DNA of 64,000 bases, taken from NCBI GenBank assembly GCA_021787845.1, contig JAJYLH010000002.1, positions 153,073 to 217,072 of the forward strand, written 5' to 3'. The stretch is from Myxococcales bacterium (GTDB lineage Bacteria; Myxococcota; Myxococcia; Myxococcales; JAJYLH01). Position 1 is the stretch's first letter, and each line of letters opens with the position of its first letter. Below the pieces are notes generated by a model that saw only the letters and a program-made list of their open reading frames with translations, searched no databases and was not told the origin of the DNA. Shown here piece by piece: positions 32,693 to 42,004 of the stretch. The position numbers and the translations under genes were made by a program.

Positions 32693-35099
32693 CCATGCGC
32701 CCGGGGAGAGCGCTCCTGCCCTCCGGGTCGACGTCGTCCCCCTCACCGGCGTGCCCGGAGTCTTTAGCTACTCGGTTCCGCAGCCGCTCGCCTCGAAGAT
32801 CGCGCGGGGCCGGCGGGTCATCGTGCCGTTCGGCAAGCACCAGCAGGTCGGGGTCGTCGTCAGCGAGCCGAGCGCCGCGACCCGCGAAGGACTGCGCCCG
32901 GTCGAGTCGGTCCTGGATGACGGTCCGCTGCTCTTCCCCGAACTGCTCGGCTTGTGCCGCTGGGCCGCCGATTACTACCTGGCTCCGCTCGGGCTCGCCC
33001 TGCGCGCCGCCTTGCCGCCGGGCGCGCACGGGGCCGCGACCGAACGCATCGAGCTGACCGAGCACGGCCGGTCCGCGCTTTCGACCGGGACCCTTCCGCC
33101 GAAGCTGCGCCGTGCGGCGAGGGCGGTCGAGGCGGGCGAAGAGCAGCTTCTTTCCGCGCCGACGCGCGCCAAGCTGGAGCGCGAGGGCCTCGCTACGGTC
33201 CAACGGGGCGTCAGAGCGGGCGGCGCGATTCCGCTGGTGGAGGTGGCGGTCGACGTCGCGGCGCCCGGAACGACCATCGCCACCCACCACCACGCCTTGC
33301 GCAGGACCTTTGAGCTCGTCCATCAGCGCGGCCGGGTGCGCATGGACGAGTTGCTCCAGGAGCTTCCACAGGCTAGGAGCGCTATCGGTCGGCTCAGTGC
33401 CCGAGGGCTCGTTCGGCTCGAGAGCGTTCCCCGGGAGGCGGCCACCGCCGATTTGCGATCCAGCTCGGCACCAGCGCTCCTGATGCCCGAACAACGCGCT
33501 GCCGTCGACGCCCTCGCCCGGGCGCTGGACACGGGACCCGCGACCTATCTGCTCGAGGGGGTCACCGGCAGCGGGAAGACCGAGGTGTACCTCCAACTCA
33601 TCGCGCGCGCGCGACAGAGAGAGGGGACCGCGCTCGTCCTGGTCCCTGAAATCGCGCTCACCCCCCAGCTTTCGGGGCGGTTTCGGGCGCGGTTCGGAGC
33701 CGAGGTCGCGGTGCTCCACAGCGGCCTGACGGACCGGGACCGGGCGGCTGAATGGCATCGCATCCACCGCGGTGACGCGCCGATCGTCGTGGGCGCGCGG
33801 TCGGCGGTGTTCGCGCCGCTCCGGCACCCGATGGTCCTCATCGTGGACGAGGAGCACGACCCTTCCTTCAAACAGGAATCGGGGCTGCGCTACCACGGCC
33901 GCGACCTCGCGGTCGTGCGAGGAAGGCTCGCGAAAGCGCTTGTCCTCCTCGGGACCGCTACCCCTTCGCTGGAGACCTTGGAGAACGTCAACCGGGGCCG
34001 CTACCGGCACCTCCGCCTGGAAAAACGAGTCGACGAACGGCCGCTGCCGGAGGTGGAGCTGGTCGACCTGCGAGGGCGCGGACGCGAGAAGGCCCAGGGC
34101 GGCGTCGTTCCCAGCGGCCTCTTGTCCCCGGAGCTCGTCGCCGCTCTTCGAGCGACGCGCGACCGCGGCGAGCAGTCGATCGTCTTCCTGAACCGCCGCG
34201 GCCACTCGACAGCGCTTCTGTGTAGAGACTGCGGTGAAGTCCGGCGTTGTCCCGATTGCCAGGTGGCCTTCACCTGGCACGACCGACGCGGCTTTCTCGT
34301 CTGCCACTACTGCGGCCGCCGCGAGCGCGCCCCCGACGCCTGCGGCCGCTGCGGTTCGACGCGGCTGTTGCTCACCGGCGCGGGGACGGAGAAGGTCGAG
34401 GTCGAGCTCGCGACCGCGCTTCCGCAGGCACGCCTCGCGCGGCTCGACCGCGATACGGCCGGCAATGCCCGGCGCCTGGCGGCGATCCTCGACCGCTTCT
34501 CGCGGAGGGAGTCGGACGTCCTCGTCGGCACCCAGATGGTGACCAAGGGGCACGACTTCCCGCTGGTGACGCTGGTCTGCGTCCTTCTCGCCGACGCGGG
34601 GCTGAACCAGCCGGACTTCCGAGCGGCGGAACGAACCGCGCAGCTTCTCACCCAGGTCGCCGGCCGCTCCGGTCGCGGCACCCGACGAGGACGGGTCCTG
34701 GTCCAGACGTTCAACCCCGACGCTCCAGCGGTGACCGCGGTGCTCGCGCACGACTACGGCTCGTTCGCCCGGGCGGAGCTCGCCGAGCGCGAGGCCGTCG
34801 GATACCCGCCGTTTCGCCGCCTGGGCCTGGTGCGCGTCGAAGGCGAGGACGCCGCACAGGCAGAGCGCCAGGCCCGCGCGCTGGCGGAGCGCGCGCGCAC
34901 GGCACGCGCGGTCGACGTGCTGGGGCCCGCTCCCGCCCCTCTGCCGATGCTTCGGGGGCGCCACCGCTTTCAGGTGCTGCTGAAGGCCGAGAGGGCCGCC
35001 GCCCTCCATGCCGTCCTGCGCGAGTTGGCGAAGGTCCCCGTGAGCGCTTCCGGCAAGACCCGGGTCGTGCTCGACGTCGACCCGGTCGACCTCTCCTGA
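32667..35099 (+). CDS. priA: Primosomal protein N' (replication restart helicase)
   Basis: An 810-residue 3'-5' helicase that restarts stalled replication forks. Visible parts: N-terminal DNA-binding region ('PGVFSYSVPQPLASKIARGRRVIVPFG'), Walker A 'EGVTGSGKTEVYL' near residue 297, 'DEEHDPSFKQESGLRYHGRDLAVVRG' near 393, eight zinc-ligand cysteines in 'CRDCGEVRRCPDCQ...CHYCG...CGRCG' (residues ~518-565), and 'GTQMVTKGHDFPLVTLVCVLLAD' plus 'QVAGRSGRG' helicase motifs. Full length. It is followed by the comM promoter region. Confidence 0.96.
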   Translation: MEAAPPETDHAPGESAPALRVDVVPLTGVPGVFSYSVPQPLASKIARGRRVIVPFGKHQQVGVVVSEPSAATREGLRPVESVLDDGPLLFPELLGLCRWAADYYLAPLGLALRAALPPGAHGAATERIELTEHGRSALSTGTLPPKLRRAARAVEAGEEQLLSAPTRAKLEREGLATVQRGVRAGGAIPLVEVAVDVAAPGTTIATHHHALRRTFELVHQRGRVRMDELLQELPQARSAIGRLSARGLVRLESVPREAATADLRSSSAPALLMPEQRAAVDALARALDTGPATYLLEGVTGSGKTEVYLQLIARARQREGTALVLVPEIALTPQLSGRFRARFGAEVAVLHSGLTDRDRAAEWHRIHRGDAPIVVGARSAVFAPLRHPMVLIVDEEHDPSFKQESGLRYHGRDLAVVRGRLAKALVLLGTATPSLETLENVNRGRYRHLRLEKRVDERPLPEVELVDLRGRGREKAQGGVVPSGLLSPELVAALRATRDRGEQSIVFLNRRGHSTALLCRDCGEVRRCPDCQVAFTWHDRRGFLVCHYCGRRERAPDACGRCGSTRLLLTGAGTEKVEVELATALPQARLARLDRDTAGNARRLAAILDRFSRRESDVLVGTQMVTKGHDFPLVTLVCVLLADAGLNQPDFRAAERTAQLLTQVAGRSGRGTRRGRVLVQTFNPDAPAVTAVLAHDYGSFARAELAEREAVGYPPFRRLGLVRVEGEDAAQAERQARALAERARTARAVDVLGPAPAPLPMLRGRHRFQVLLKAERAAALHAVLRELAKVPVSASGKTRVVLDVDPVDLS

Positions 35100-35196
35100 C
35101 GCCCGGCACCGCATCGCGCGGCGGGCTTGCACCGCACGTGCCATCCGCGTGACCGTCGCCCGGGCGGGTCGAGGCAAAGGCCCCGCCGCGACGTTC

Positions 35197-35231
35197 GTCC
35201 CGAATCGAGACTGCGAGTCTCATTTTGAGAC
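35197..35231. promoter_or_regulatory. Twin palindromic activator sites, left comM copy
   Basis: Two 15-bp palindromes, GTCCCGAATCGAGAC (35197-35211) and GTCTCATTTTGAGAC (35217-35231), start 20 bp apart, about two helical turns. The second ends 54 bp before the sigma-54 -24 GG. The same architecture recurs before the complete comM and before the comEA module. It is a likely enhancer-binding-protein site. Confidence 0.7.
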
Positions 35232-36013
35232 TGCCCGCTCGCCGCGGCCGGCACCTGAACCCATTTCAGCGGGGTTTCCGCGTTGGCACGCCCGATGCTT
35301 GGCCGGAGCCGCGGTGGGTGGAGGTCTTCGATGCTCGCACGCATCCTCTCTGGCGCGGTTCTCGGGGTCCACGCGGTCCTGGTCGAGGTCGAGGTCGACG
35401 CCAAGAACGGGATGCCCCGCATCGACACCGTGGGCCTCGCCGAGGGCGCGGTGCGGGAGAGCAAGGTCCGGGTGGAGACCGCCATCCGCAACTGCGGGTA
35501 CCGCTTCCCCTCGAAGCACGTGACCGTCAACCTCGCGCCCGCCGACATCCGCAAGGAGGGAACGGCGTTCGACCTGCCGATCGCGGTGGGCCTCCTGCAG
35601 GCGCTGGGCGAGGTCGACGAAGAGAGGCAGCAGGGCTACCTCTTTGCTGGAGAGCTGTCGCTCGAGGGCGCCTTGCGGCCGGTCCGGGGCGTGCTCCCGC
35701 TGGCGGTGGCGGCGAAGGAGCACGGCCTGCGCGGGGTGGTGGTGCCGCAAGGCAACGCGCGCGAGGCGGCGGTGGTCAGCGGCATCGAGGTCCGGTCGGT
35801 CAGCCACTTTCGCGAGGTGGCCGACTTCCTGAAGGGCGAGCACACCCCGGAGTGCGCCGAGGTCGACGTCGCCAAGCTCTTCGAGAGCGGCGACGACGGT
35901 GGCGTCGATTTCGGCGAAGTGCGCGGGCAGGAGCACGTCAAGCGCGCGCTGGAGGTCGCCGCGGCCGGAGGCCATAATGTTCTAATGATAGGACCTCCCG
36001 GGAGCGGCAAGAC
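35224..36013 (+). repeat. Direct repeat, left copy (comM promoter and 5' half)
   Basis: About 790 bp repeated at 42032-42821, an offset of 6,808 bp. I count three mismatches (35234 C/G; T/C in the GCACCTGAAC segment; T/C in GCCATAATG). Identity stops abruptly inside the Walker A codons after GGCAAGAC. Confidence 0.92.
35284..35300 (+). promoter_or_regulatory. Sigma-54 promoter, left comM copy
   Basis: TTGGCACG-CCCG-ATGCTT: GG at 35285-35286 and GC at 35297-35298 with exactly 10 bp between, and a near-perfect -24 box. The predicted start lies ~12 bp downstream, giving a ~21-nt leader with GGTGGAGG before the ATG at 35331. Confidence 0.75.
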
Positions 36014-36176
36014 CGGAGACATAGACCAGCACCGACACGTTGTGGCCGCCAGCGCACCAGCGCGAGGTTTTCGAGGCAAGCCGGCACCTAACCAAGGGCG
36101 GCCGACCCCCGCCAGGGCTACGCCGTGGCGACGACAAGTAATAAGGACAAGATCACGGCCGAGGCGAGCGCCCTGA
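35331..36176 (+). pseudogene. comM: Truncated comM copy (Lon-like domain only)
   Basis: The first 228 residues match the complete ComM from [16 protein letters not shown] to Walker A 'IGPPGSGKT'. The frame then runs into island DNA for ~54 unrelated residues ([13 protein letters not shown]...) to a stop at 36176. All AAA+ motifs after Walker A are lost. It keeps its own intact promoter, twin activator sites and ribosome-binding site, so a ~281-residue truncated product could still be made. It probably arose when the island integrated; it is most likely a remnant, with dominant-negative or decoy roles conceivable. Confidence 0.88.
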
Positions 36177-36190
36177 CAAACGATCGCTCG

Positions 36191-36412
36191 TCAGCTTTTC
36201 GACCGCTCTTCCGCGAGCGTGGACTTCGCGGTGTCGACCGTGACCGCGCGAGCCCACGCCGACAGCGAGAGGTCGTAAAGGGCCGCAGCCTTCTCCATCA
36301 TCGCCTTCTCGCGCGGCGTCACGAGCACCTTCACGAGCGCCGTGCGCCGCTTCCCCGGTGCGATCCGTGGGCGGCCGGCCAGCTTCTTCTTCGATCCGCG
36401 TGTCCTTTTCAT
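36191..36412 (-). CDS. Small ribbon-helix-helix-like DNA-binding protein
   Basis: A 73-residue basic protein: 'GRPRIAPGKRRTALVKVLVTPREKAMMEKAAALYDLSLSAWARAVTVDTAKSTL'. A short strand 'TALVKVLVTP' followed by two helices matches Arc/CopG/MobC-like ribbon-helix-helix proteins found on plasmids and in toxin-antitoxin modules. No toxin partner is adjacent. It is encoded opposite to the truncated comM and the secreted-protein operon. Its presence supports a mobile origin for the island. Confidence 0.65.
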   Translation of the reverse strand: MKRTRGSKKKLAGRPRIAPGKRRTALVKVLVTPREKAMMEKAAALYDLSLSAWARAVTVDTAKSTLAEERSKS

Positions 36413-36930
36413 GGCCTAGAAAAGTACTCGCTTGCTGCCGACGCCGTCAACTCTCTTCGCGACCTTTATATGTTCTTAATATGCGACACTCCGTTGTGGA
36501 CGACGAAGAGTGGAAAGAACCCTGGCGTGCCTGGCCCGCCGCTAGCGAGACTGCCGCGCCGCGCTCTGGGCAACATGGCGGACCCTCGGCCGCGTTGCCC
36601 GGCCTAGGTCGCCTAGCTGGCTACCCTTCACCGCGGTCGATGGCGAGTGAACGAGACAGGTGTCGATGAAGCGGATCCGACGCGGCACCGGAAGGTCTGG
36701 TTGAGACGAAGCGCGCACGAGCGTGCTGTCTCTACGGCAGGCTCTACGGCAGCGCTCGACTTGCAAGCTCCGCCACCACCGCGGCCGACGACAACGCCTC
36801 AGGAACATGCGACCGCCGACAACACAGGCTGCGAAGGCTTGCGGAATTGGCGCCAATGGCGCCCTCCTGACGAGCCCTTGCACGCAGATTCGTTGTGTGA
36901 TAAGCATGTTTCTTCAGAAGGAGGTGCCCG
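36413..36930. other. Leader region of the island operon, no supported gene
   Basis: About 520 bp. It includes an AT-rich patch (36465-36482, TTTATATGTTCTTAATAT) that likely serves the divergent small gene or operon promoter. It ends with the very strong ribosome-binding site AGAAGGAGGTG before the ATG at 36931. The reading frames across it look random. Confidence 0.45.
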
Positions 36931-39099
36931 ATGGGCCAGCCCAACTCCGCTTCTGCTCCTCAGAATAGCAACCCCATCGTGCTGCCTCGTGGCACCGGAC
37001 GGAGCCATCGCGCGCTCTTTGCCTACCCCGCCCTACTTGGTCTCACACTGCTCGTCTGCGCGTGCGGCGTCGACGGTGGTCTTGTCTCGGCCGGAACCAG
37101 TCACTTTGACCACCTCAACGCCATGACATCCCACCCGCCGCACAGTGACCCACCGACTGTTGCGCGTCACCGCGTTACAGCACAGTCCGTGCCGCGTACT
37201 TCCGTCGGCTCGTCCCGCACATCCTTCGCCACCGACTGGTCACCCCACTTTGATCAGATCTCCGATCCAGGAATTCTCCGAACGCTCCGTGCGGACAAGG
37301 ACTTCGGATGGGATTCAGTATTCCTACAGACCATGACCGCGTCTGGAGATAGCCTTCAAGACCTGATCGATGAGTGCAACCACGCCATCGAGTACCTAAC
37401 AAGCTCGTTGTCTTATCGACTCCTTAACACGCCGAGGTTCGCGGACCCAACGGCGTGCACAGAACCTTGGCCGACTGGTCGAAGGAACTCGTCTTCGGCA
37501 CCGTGCAAACAACGTGATGAAATGAACACACTTCGCGCTGTGGAAGGAATTCGGGACTTGCTTGCGGCGCGCAAGGGAACTGAGCTCGACGACGAGCGAG
37601 AAACAACTATCGTTCGTGACTTCGTGTCTACCTCCAACGTCCACGACCTCGGGCGTGTTTACTTCGTCGTCGACGACGCACCAACGACTACCGCTGGCCC
37701 TTCTCGCGCGCCGAACGTGATAACGATCGATCCGGGAGACGTTTCCCGGCACTTCGAAGTCCCATTGGGCAGCTTTGTCCTAATAACCTCTAGCGCTAGC
37801 GACCGGGTAACAGGCATTTCAATCAACCAGAATATTCGGGTTCTTCGTGTCGTAAGTCGTGTTTCGTATCCCCGCCTTCCACACCATGGCGTTGCACTGC
37901 TCAAGGCGATTACGCCAGGGACTGCTGATCTGGCGCTACGAGGGACCTCACAGACAAATGCACGATCTGTTGTGGGGCCGCCCTGGGAGGCGGGCTACCA
38001 GCTCGAGACGCCGCTTGATTGGCTGTCTAAGACCGTCCTGGCGGGGAACCAATTTGTGTCCGTAGCTGCAAATATCAAAGTTCCAGGTTTCATACTGCTT
38101 AGCGACTTCCAACGCGAAAGCTATTGGCGTGACCACACGAGTCCGAATCTTTCGTGTTCGTCCGGTGAGGAGGAGCAGTTTGATCTTTGTTGGCCCAGTT
38201 GCATCGGCGGGTGGGGGTTGGGTCCATTCTGTTTTTCCTTGGCTGGTGTTTCGTGGCGCGGAGGTGGCTATCCGCCGAACAAGACTTGTCCAGGCGACTC
38301 CACACTGGGAACTCTCGGCCAATGTTGGTATCCTTGCATGTCTGGCTTTCAACCAGACATCCGGGGTGGCACAAGCTGTTGGCAAACTTGCCCTCCGTCC
38401 TACGCCGCAGTCGGACTGGCCTGTTCGCCTGGAACCCGTCAGGCTTCGATATGGGCAGGCATCAACGATGATGTCGTTAACTGTTCGAAGTACAGCACCT
38501 GTCCTCCAGACACGGACAATAACATTCTCCAAGAGGGTATACAGCTAGAGTCCTATGATTTTGGCGGGGTAGGAGTCGATACACGTTACGCTTGGACTCA
38601 GAACTTCCCTGACCCAGAACAGATTGCATACTGTCCTGGCCCTCTCGGCATACCGTTGTGGTGTCACTTTGACAAGGGAGATAACGTCGTCGTTACATCG
38701 GACGTCTTCTCTGGTATGGGGACCTCAGCTGCGGTCGGGCGTATGTACGTTGCAGACACCAACGCTGGATGGGACGATGACGTTCGAATTCATAACTATC
38801 ATTCTCTAAACGTGGAAGCTGAGTGGATCGTTGAGTCAAACTCGCCGGATGGAATCGATCATCTCACTAATTTCGAACCAATAGCATTCTCAAATCTCAA
38901 TACTATCTTGCTTCTAGGTCCAGACGGCAGTGCCGACTGGCTCGACGGTGCGCCTCTCAGCGCCAGTTCGAACTTTTGGTACTACGGCGGCTCGGCAATG
39001 GTGTTGACAAGCGAATACGCAACGGCTTCACCCCCGAACGCTGCCGGGAACGCTTTTACGGTTGCTTACGGACCCACTGCCCCGAGCCCGCCTCCATGA
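36931..39099 (+). CDS. Lipoprotein with Cys-rich region and eqolisin-like (peptidase G1) domain
   Basis: A 722-residue protein with a membrane/lipoprotein signal ending LLVCAC (Cys ~residue 48). Residues ~400-510 form a Cys-rich stretch ('CWPSC', 'CWYPC', 'CWQTCPP'). Residues ~510-715 resemble fungal eqolisins: 'SIWAGINDD', 'NNILQEG' (candidate catalytic Gln534), 'YAWTQNFPD', 'VEAEWIVES' (candidate catalytic Glu635), 'NFEPIAFSN'. Eqolisins are acid endopeptidases using a Gln/Glu pair. Composition is A+T-richer, with codons unusual for this genome, consistent with transfer. It is the first gene of a coupled four-gene operon. The family call is my recognition and has not been searched. Confidence 0.65.
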   Translation: MGQPNSASAPQNSNPIVLPRGTGRSHRALFAYPALLGLTLLVCACGVDGGLVSAGTSHFDHLNAMTSHPPHSDPPTVARHRVTAQSVPRTSVGSSRTSFATDWSPHFDQISDPGILRTLRADKDFGWDSVFLQTMTASGDSLQDLIDECNHAIEYLTSSLSYRLLNTPRFADPTACTEPWPTGRRNSSSAPCKQRDEMNTLRAVEGIRDLLAARKGTELDDERETTIVRDFVSTSNVHDLGRVYFVVDDAPTTTAGPSRAPNVITIDPGDVSRHFEVPLGSFVLITSSASDRVTGISINQNIRVLRVVSRVSYPRLPHHGVALLKAITPGTADLALRGTSQTNARSVVGPPWEAGYQLETPLDWLSKTVLAGNQFVSVAANIKVPGFILLSDFQRESYWRDHTSPNLSCSSGEEEQFDLCWPSCIGGWGLGPFCFSLAGVSWRGGGYPPNKTCPGDSTLGTLGQCWYPCMSGFQPDIRGGTSCWQTCPPSYAAVGLACSPGTRQASIWAGINDDVVNCSKYSTCPPDTDNNILQEGIQLESYDFGGVGVDTRYAWTQNFPDPEQIAYCPGPLGIPLWCHFDKGDNVVVTSDVFSGMGTSAAVGRMYVADTNAGWDDDVRIHNYHSLNVEAEWIVESNSPDGIDHLTNFEPIAFSNLNTILLLGPDGSADWLDGAPLSASSNFWYYGGSAMVLTSEYATASPPNAAGNAFTVAYGPTAPSPPP

Positions 39100-39128
39100 G
39101 AATGAGCATGCGTGAGGAGGCAAGGACG

Positions 39129-39818
39129 ATGAGGTGTGAATCTGCTAGGTCGAAACCGTCTGTGGCGGGTCTGCGTTCCTGCGTGTTGCTATTTACAACC
39201 TTTGGACTGAGTTGCTTGCTCAGCGCGTGCGGTGTGCGGCAGGTTCCGCTTGGCAGAGGTGGCGCGAGTGCATCCGCAGATGCAGATCAGTACTCGAACT
39301 CTATCCCGTCGGATGCGGGCGCCGACGACCTTGATGCCGGATGGGGCGATGTGACGACGGATGGTGGTGACTTGGAGAGGGGTGTTCCGCCGTTGGAGAC
39401 CGACGGCGGACTTTCGCAGTCAAATGATGGCGGACTCGCGGAAGGCGCTGCTGACGCGGGGCGCGTTGATGGGGGGGCAGAGGTCGGCTGTGTCTTTGAC
39501 GCTGGAATGCCGAGTTCGTTTGGGTGTTACGGTGTTTTCCGGTGTAATGCGCGGTGCTTGAGCTTGACCCATTGCAGTCAAGAGTTTGATGGCGGCTACG
39601 ACGATTGCTTGGTGTGCTGCGAGGCTGTTTGTGTGGCCGCGGCTACGCCCCAAGGCCAACAACTATTTACAGCCCTTAACAATTGCCTTAACGCGGCGTG
39701 CCCGGATTCTCCGGGGGGGCCGTGCGCAGACGAGAACCCTTCTTGCGGCCCATGCGTCTACTCTGCCGCAGACGGCGGTTGTAGCACTGCTCTCGCCGCC
39801 TGTGAGGATGACCCTTGA
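39129..39818 (+). CDS. Cys-rich lipoprotein, unknown function
   Basis: A 229-residue protein. The start at this ATG is preferred because GAGGAGG lies just upstream; ATGs at 39096-39108 also exist, and the first overlaps the previous stop (ATGA). The lipobox is 'LLSACG'. A low-complexity Asp/Gly/Ala linker ('DAGADDLDAGWGDVTTDGG') follows, then a compact Cys-rich domain: 'CYGVFRCNARCLSLTHCSQEFDGGYDDCLVCCEAVCVAAATPQGQ...CLNAACP...CGPC'. This layout is common among myxobacterial surface lipoproteins. It is coupled to its neighbours in the island operon. Confidence 0.7.
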   Translation: MRCESARSKPSVAGLRSCVLLFTTFGLSCLLSACGVRQVPLGRGGASASADADQYSNSIPSDAGADDLDAGWGDVTTDGGDLERGVPPLETDGGLSQSNDGGLAEGAADAGRVDGGAEVGCVFDAGMPSSFGCYGVFRCNARCLSLTHCSQEFDGGYDDCLVCCEAVCVAAATPQGQQLFTALNNCLNAACPDSPGGPCADENPSCGPCVYSAADGGCSTALAACEDDP

Positions 39819-40552
39819 CGTGTTATCCATTACCGCACCAGGAGAAGGGACCAACGACGCTCATCACACGTGGCCTGCTTTTCTGGGCGTGTCTTCTTCT
39901 CGTCCTTGGCGCTTGTGTTGACTCGACGAACTGCAACTGCCCAAGCTACCGCATGGCGGACATCGTCGCGCCGGCGCCGGGGTCGAAAGATGTACCAGTG
40001 GACGCGCTGGTTTGGATCGCTCCTGGGATTGGCATTTACAACGGTCAGACGAAGGCTGTCACGGTGCAGGTCTTGTCGCCTGCGGGCTCGGTTGCTGGTG
40101 CTACGGAGAGCCTCGAGACTGACATTACGGGGATGTCGGTCCGTTTCTTTCGACCGGCGCATATGCTCGATCCCTGGGTTGTCTATACCGTGAGTGTAAA
40201 TGGATCTCCAGTCTCTAGCTTTACTACGGGAAGTCAGCTTGCCGGTCCACCGCCCGCTGTCCCAAGCGTTTCGGTCACGATTGAACGCTTCCCACCCGGA
40301 GAATGCTACTCGGAATCCGCCGAGGTCTCGCTTTCACAACCTGGGCTGTTCGTCATTGCACAAGTCAAAGGAGAAGAGTCCGCGTTCCAGGCTCAATCGA
40401 TGAGTGGGCGCGTGGCGCAGGTTCTCAGCTCGCCAAGTGCCTCCTTTTTCGTCGGCGCGTGTGGCTATAATTGGCCATCAACAGCCCGATTTGGCTCGGT
40501 GGACATCGCCGGACAGTTCTCGGGCTGGACCAACTGGAAGGCAATTCGATGA
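39815..40552 (+). CDS. Lipoprotein with Ig-like domain, unknown function
   Basis: A 245-residue protein. It appears to start at TTG overlapping the previous stop (TTGA); no better start fits the signal 'GLLFWACLLLVLGAC' whose Cys is the lipobox. The mature part begins 'NCNCPSYRMADIVAPAPGSKDVPVDALVWIAPG', the opening of a bacterial Ig-like (SbsA/Big-type) domain, and continues as beta-strands. It is the third gene of the island operon; its end overlaps the next ATG (ATGA). Confidence 0.68.
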   Translation: MTCYPLPHQEKGPTTLITRGLLFWACLLLVLGACVDSTNCNCPSYRMADIVAPAPGSKDVPVDALVWIAPGIGIYNGQTKAVTVQVLSPAGSVAGATESLETDITGMSVRFFRPAHMLDPWVVYTVSVNGSPVSSFTTGSQLAGPPPAVPSVSVTIERFPPGECYSESAEVSLSQPGLFVIAQVKGEESAFQAQSMSGRVAQVLSSPSASFFVGACGYNWPSTARFGSVDIAGQFSGWTNWKAIR

Positions 40553-41871
40553 GCTCACTTCACAAGCGCACAGGCGACAGCACGAGATGCATGATGCGAC
40601 TCAATCGCAGGCGCCTGAATGCGGTTGCTCTGACCACTGCTGTCTTGCTCCTCGGTTTCGGCTTAGCGGCCTCCTGCGGCAGCGGGTCCCGATCGCCGTC
40701 CAGTTGTGGCGCCCGCGGGAAGACATGTTGCAACGACACCGCGTGCAACGCGGGGCTTCAATGTGCGAGTGCTCTCTGTGAGCCCATCGTGGCCGGTCCC
40801 GATGCCGGTTTGCTCGACGCAGGCACCGGGCAAGACGCGGGCACCGATGGCGGATCGACTCCGGATGGTGGTAGCGACGCGGGCTCGTTCCCGGGACCCT
40901 GTGGGGTTGTCGGCGGGTCATGCTGCACGGGCTCGACACCTTGCCATGCGGATGGAGAGCTCTACTGCGACTCCCAAGGCCAGTGTGTGCCGTCCTATGA
41001 TTGGGCCACTTGGAAGGGAAGCCCGCCCGATGTCGCGCCATCGGATTACACAGACAATGGTGATGGGACGGTGACCGACAATGTGACGGGCTTGCTCTGG
41101 CAACAGGCAACGGTTGCCAACACGTTCACTTGGGATGCGAGTGACGCACCGCTGAGCGCACAGGCGTACTGCGCCGGGCTCTCGCTCGGCGGCCACTCGT
41201 CGGGCTGGCGACTGCCGTCGTTCATCGAGCTGTTCTCGGTCACTAACCTCGATGGTTCGAAGCCGGCTATCGACGCGAAGGCGTTCCCCGGCACGGTCAA
41301 TAGTATGTACTGGGCGGCAACTCCCTATACGTATCAGCCTGGTTCGGCCTGGGTGGCCTACTTCGACAACGGCGTTGCGGAAGGGTATCCGACGACCAAT
41401 GCTGGCGACGTTCGCTGCGTCTGGTCGCAGTACGCCTATGAGCAATGGACCTCGTCGCAGTCGCCGGCTGGGCGCTACACCTATCCCGACGGCTCTGTCG
41501 ATTCGTCGCAGACGGTCCATGACACGGTGACTGGGCTCACGTGGCAGCGCGGCGCGGCACCAGGGACGGCGAACGTGCCCGACGCGGAACAATATTGCGC
41601 GGGCTTGAAGCTCGGCGGACTCGAGTCGGGGTGGCGGCTTCCAACGGTGAAGGAGCTGCTTTCCGTCGTCGACTTTGGCGTGAGCCAACCGGCCGTCGAC
41701 CAAACGGCGTTCCCCAACTTCGATCCCGCCATCTACTGGGCCTCGACGCCCTTCCCGAACAGCAACGGTGGCTATTGGGGTGTAGATTTCTACGACGGTA
41801 GTCCGGCTGGGCCGATTGTCTGGGCCACCGGGACCGCCGACGTGCGTTGCGTGCACCCACTTCAGCAATAA
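40549..41871 (+). CDS. Lipoprotein with two Lcl C-terminal (DUF1566) domains
   Basis: A 440-residue protein with signal 'AVALTTAVLLLGFGLAASC'. A small Cys-rich knot follows ('CGARGKTCCNDTACNAGLQCASALC'), then an Asp/Ala/Gly linker and a second knot. Two DUF1566/Lcl-C units come next: 'YTDNGDGTVTDNVTGLLWQQA...WRLPSFIELFSV...YWAATPY...VRCV' and 'VHDTVTGLTWQRGA...WRLPTVKELLSVVD...YWASTPF...VRCV'. Such domains occur in surface adhesins. It is the last gene of the island operon and has a higher GC than the first, so the island may be a mosaic. Confidence 0.8.
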   Translation: MSSLHKRTGDSTRCMMRLNRRRLNAVALTTAVLLLGFGLAASCGSGSRSPSSCGARGKTCCNDTACNAGLQCASALCEPIVAGPDAGLLDAGTGQDAGTDGGSTPDGGSDAGSFPGPCGVVGGSCCTGSTPCHADGELYCDSQGQCVPSYDWATWKGSPPDVAPSDYTDNGDGTVTDNVTGLLWQQATVANTFTWDASDAPLSAQAYCAGLSLGGHSSGWRLPSFIELFSVTNLDGSKPAIDAKAFPGTVNSMYWAATPYTYQPGSAWVAYFDNGVAEGYPTTNAGDVRCVWSQYAYEQWTSSQSPAGRYTYPDGSVDSSQTVHDTVTGLTWQRGAAPGTANVPDAEQYCAGLKLGGLESGWRLPTVKELLSVVDFGVSQPAVDQTAFPNFDPAIYWASTPFPNSNGGYWGVDFYDGSPAGPIVWATGTADVRCVHPLQQ

Positions 41872-42004
41872 CGGTGCCTCACTCGAGCGGCAGAGTTGAC
41901 CGTCACTTCCGCCGACATCCCCGGCCCGATGGGGTCCCGAGGCGCTTGACCCAAACCTCTCGGCCGCCCCATCGTCCTCCTTCGACCGAGGCAGCTTGCA
42001 GGTG

